Below, piece by piece: positions 63,329-64,000 of a stretch of DNA of 64,000 bases (positions are counted from its first letter, which is position 1; each line of letters begins with the position of its first letter). The DNA comes from CAUZIZ01 sp965222655. GTDB lineage: Bacteria; Acidobacteriota; UBA6911; RPQK01; JAJDTT01. The notes beneath the pieces were generated by a model. The model was not told where the DNA came from and did no database searches. It saw only the letters and a program-made list of their open reading frames with translations. A program made the position numbers and the translations under genes. The stretch is taken from assembly GCA_965222655.1 (NCBI GenBank), contig CBDCUP010000022.1:1612001-1676000 (forward strand), given 5' to 3'.

Positions 63329-64000
63329 TCAGCTGTCAGAGTTCCGCTGTGCTCCGCGCCTGGCCTTCATTGCTGCGGTGTGATCCCAGGGCTCGATCCA
63401 TTCTTGCCGGATCTCCATGCCGAACCCGGGTGCGTCGGACGGTGCGACGTAACCATCCTTCGGCATAGGCATGCCAGGAATTGGACAGACCTCATCCAGC
63501 GGAACGCCCGGGTCAGAGCCCATCCAGTACTCCGCCATCGGGCTCTCCGGCATGGCGATGGCGAAATGCTGCCCCCAGGGAGTGCCGGCTCCAGTGTGCG
63601 GCACCGTAATGAGGCCCGCTGATTCGGCTATGGTGTAGACCTTCACTGCCTCCGTCAGGCCGCCCGACCACATCATATCCGGCTGCAGGATATCGACGGC
63701 ACGGCGTTCAACCAGCTGCCGGTATGCCTGTCTGCCGTGATGGTGCTCTCCGGTAGCGATGGGTACCCAGTTGATCGCCTTCTTGAGCTCCACGTGCCCT
63801 TCGAGATCGCTGGATATCAGGGGTTCCTCGAACCACCTTAGTCCGTAGGGCCGCAACCTGTCGGCCAGGCGAATTGAGAACTCGACGTTGAAAGACATGA
63901 CCGGGTTGTACATCAGCTCGACCTTGTCGCCCACCTGTTTGCGGGCGTTGGCGATGTGCTCTTCCGCCCTGTTGATGCCGTCGATCCCATCGCTGTAGTG
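63329..64000 (-). CDS. Mandelate racemase/muconate lactonizing (enolase) superfamily protein, 5' part outside window
   Basis: The frame is open to the window edge (HYSDGIDGINRAEEHIANAR before GDKVELMYNPVMSF). The C-terminal barrel shows LRWFEEPLISSDLEGHVELK (first metal-ligand Glu region), INWVPIATGEHHHGRQAYRQ (G-E-H ligand), VDILQPDMMWSGGLTEAVKV and ITVPHTGAGTPWGQHFAIAM with the catalytic His. This arrangement fits sugar-acid dehydratases (rhamnonate or galactonate type). It is the first gene of a pair with the unknown at 61939. Confidence 0.85.
   Translation of the reverse strand, partial: HYSDGIDGINRAEEHIANARKQVGDKVELMYNPVMSFNVEFSIRLADRLRPYGLRWFEEPLISSDLEGHVELKKAINWVPIATGEHHHGRQAYRQLVERRAVDILQPDMMWSGGLTEAVKVYTIAESAGLITVPHTGAGTPWGQHFAIAMPESPMAEYWMGSDPGVPLDEVCPIPGMPMPKDGYVAPSDAPGFGMEIRQEWIEPWDHTAAMKARRGAQRNSDS

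Noticed and set aside
1..64000. tRNA, rRNA or riboswitch genes
   Set aside because: None recognised by eye; a covariance search would be needed to exclude small RNAs.

Overview
The window (64 kb, no rRNA or tRNA seen) comes from a Gram-negative, respiring bacterium with a repeat-rich, mobile-element-rich genome. The gene set fits Acidobacteriota best: large Ser/Thr kinases fused to TPR arrays with a PEGA-like end, a GldA/GldFG-like ABC exporter with a DUF4340 partner, Tat-exported Gfo/Idh/MocA oxidoreductases, DUF1080 proteins, CocE-type hydrolases and a decaheme cytochrome. A planctomycete-like or other deep lineage is possible; this is inference from content, not phylogeny.

Layout. 1-2088: a secreted unknown (partial) and a SUMF1-domain protein. 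2436-6013: a graveyard of an IS5-type fragment, two group II intron remnants and a nonsense-mutated IS91-type transposase. 6153-12011: exported beta-propeller-like protein, threonine aldolase family protein, CocE/NonD hydrolase. 12038-17000: a cytochrome c remnant next to a group II intron whose own domain V is split by two tandem copies of a second group II intron. 17001-29016: three TPR/kinase loci, all damaged; one kinase-TPR gene is split by an IS605-like mini-element, another (about 2,000 codons) by a 317-bp mini-element with 8-bp target duplications. 29311-38638: a minus-strand operon of a cNMP-binding/4x[4Fe-4S] protein, b-type cytochrome, decaheme cytochrome c, FHA protein, and an FAD/NAD-binding protein with two FHA domains and a ferredoxin end, the last split by an IS1380-type element. 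38749-40714: DUF11-like surface protein and MetE-like protein. 40798-43257: palindromic repeats, a 116-bp tandem duplication and an IS110 element with a readable bridge RNA. 43331-48250: GldA/GldFG/DUF4340 exporter. 48644-50750: Na+/solute symporter and HigBA. 50862-53958: a secreted protein split by an IS1595-type element, and a RAYT (REP-associated tyrosine transposase) flanked by palindromes. 53981-64000: sugar-type oxidoreductases, DUF1080, NfeD/SPFH pair, an unknown protein and a partial enolase-superfamily gene.

Main points. (1) The IS110 element carries an RNA whose two internal loops contain guides matching its actual target (a host palindromic repeat) and its own ends, so its insertion can be reconstructed to the base. 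(2) The 29-39 kb operon looks like an uncharacterised membrane electron-transfer chain wired to cyclic-nucleotide and phospho-threonine (FHA) signalling, next to a giant kinase gene. (3) At least seven host genes are broken by insertions or deletions, several reconstructable in frame, which points to a recent burst of transposition in a genome under relaxed selection.
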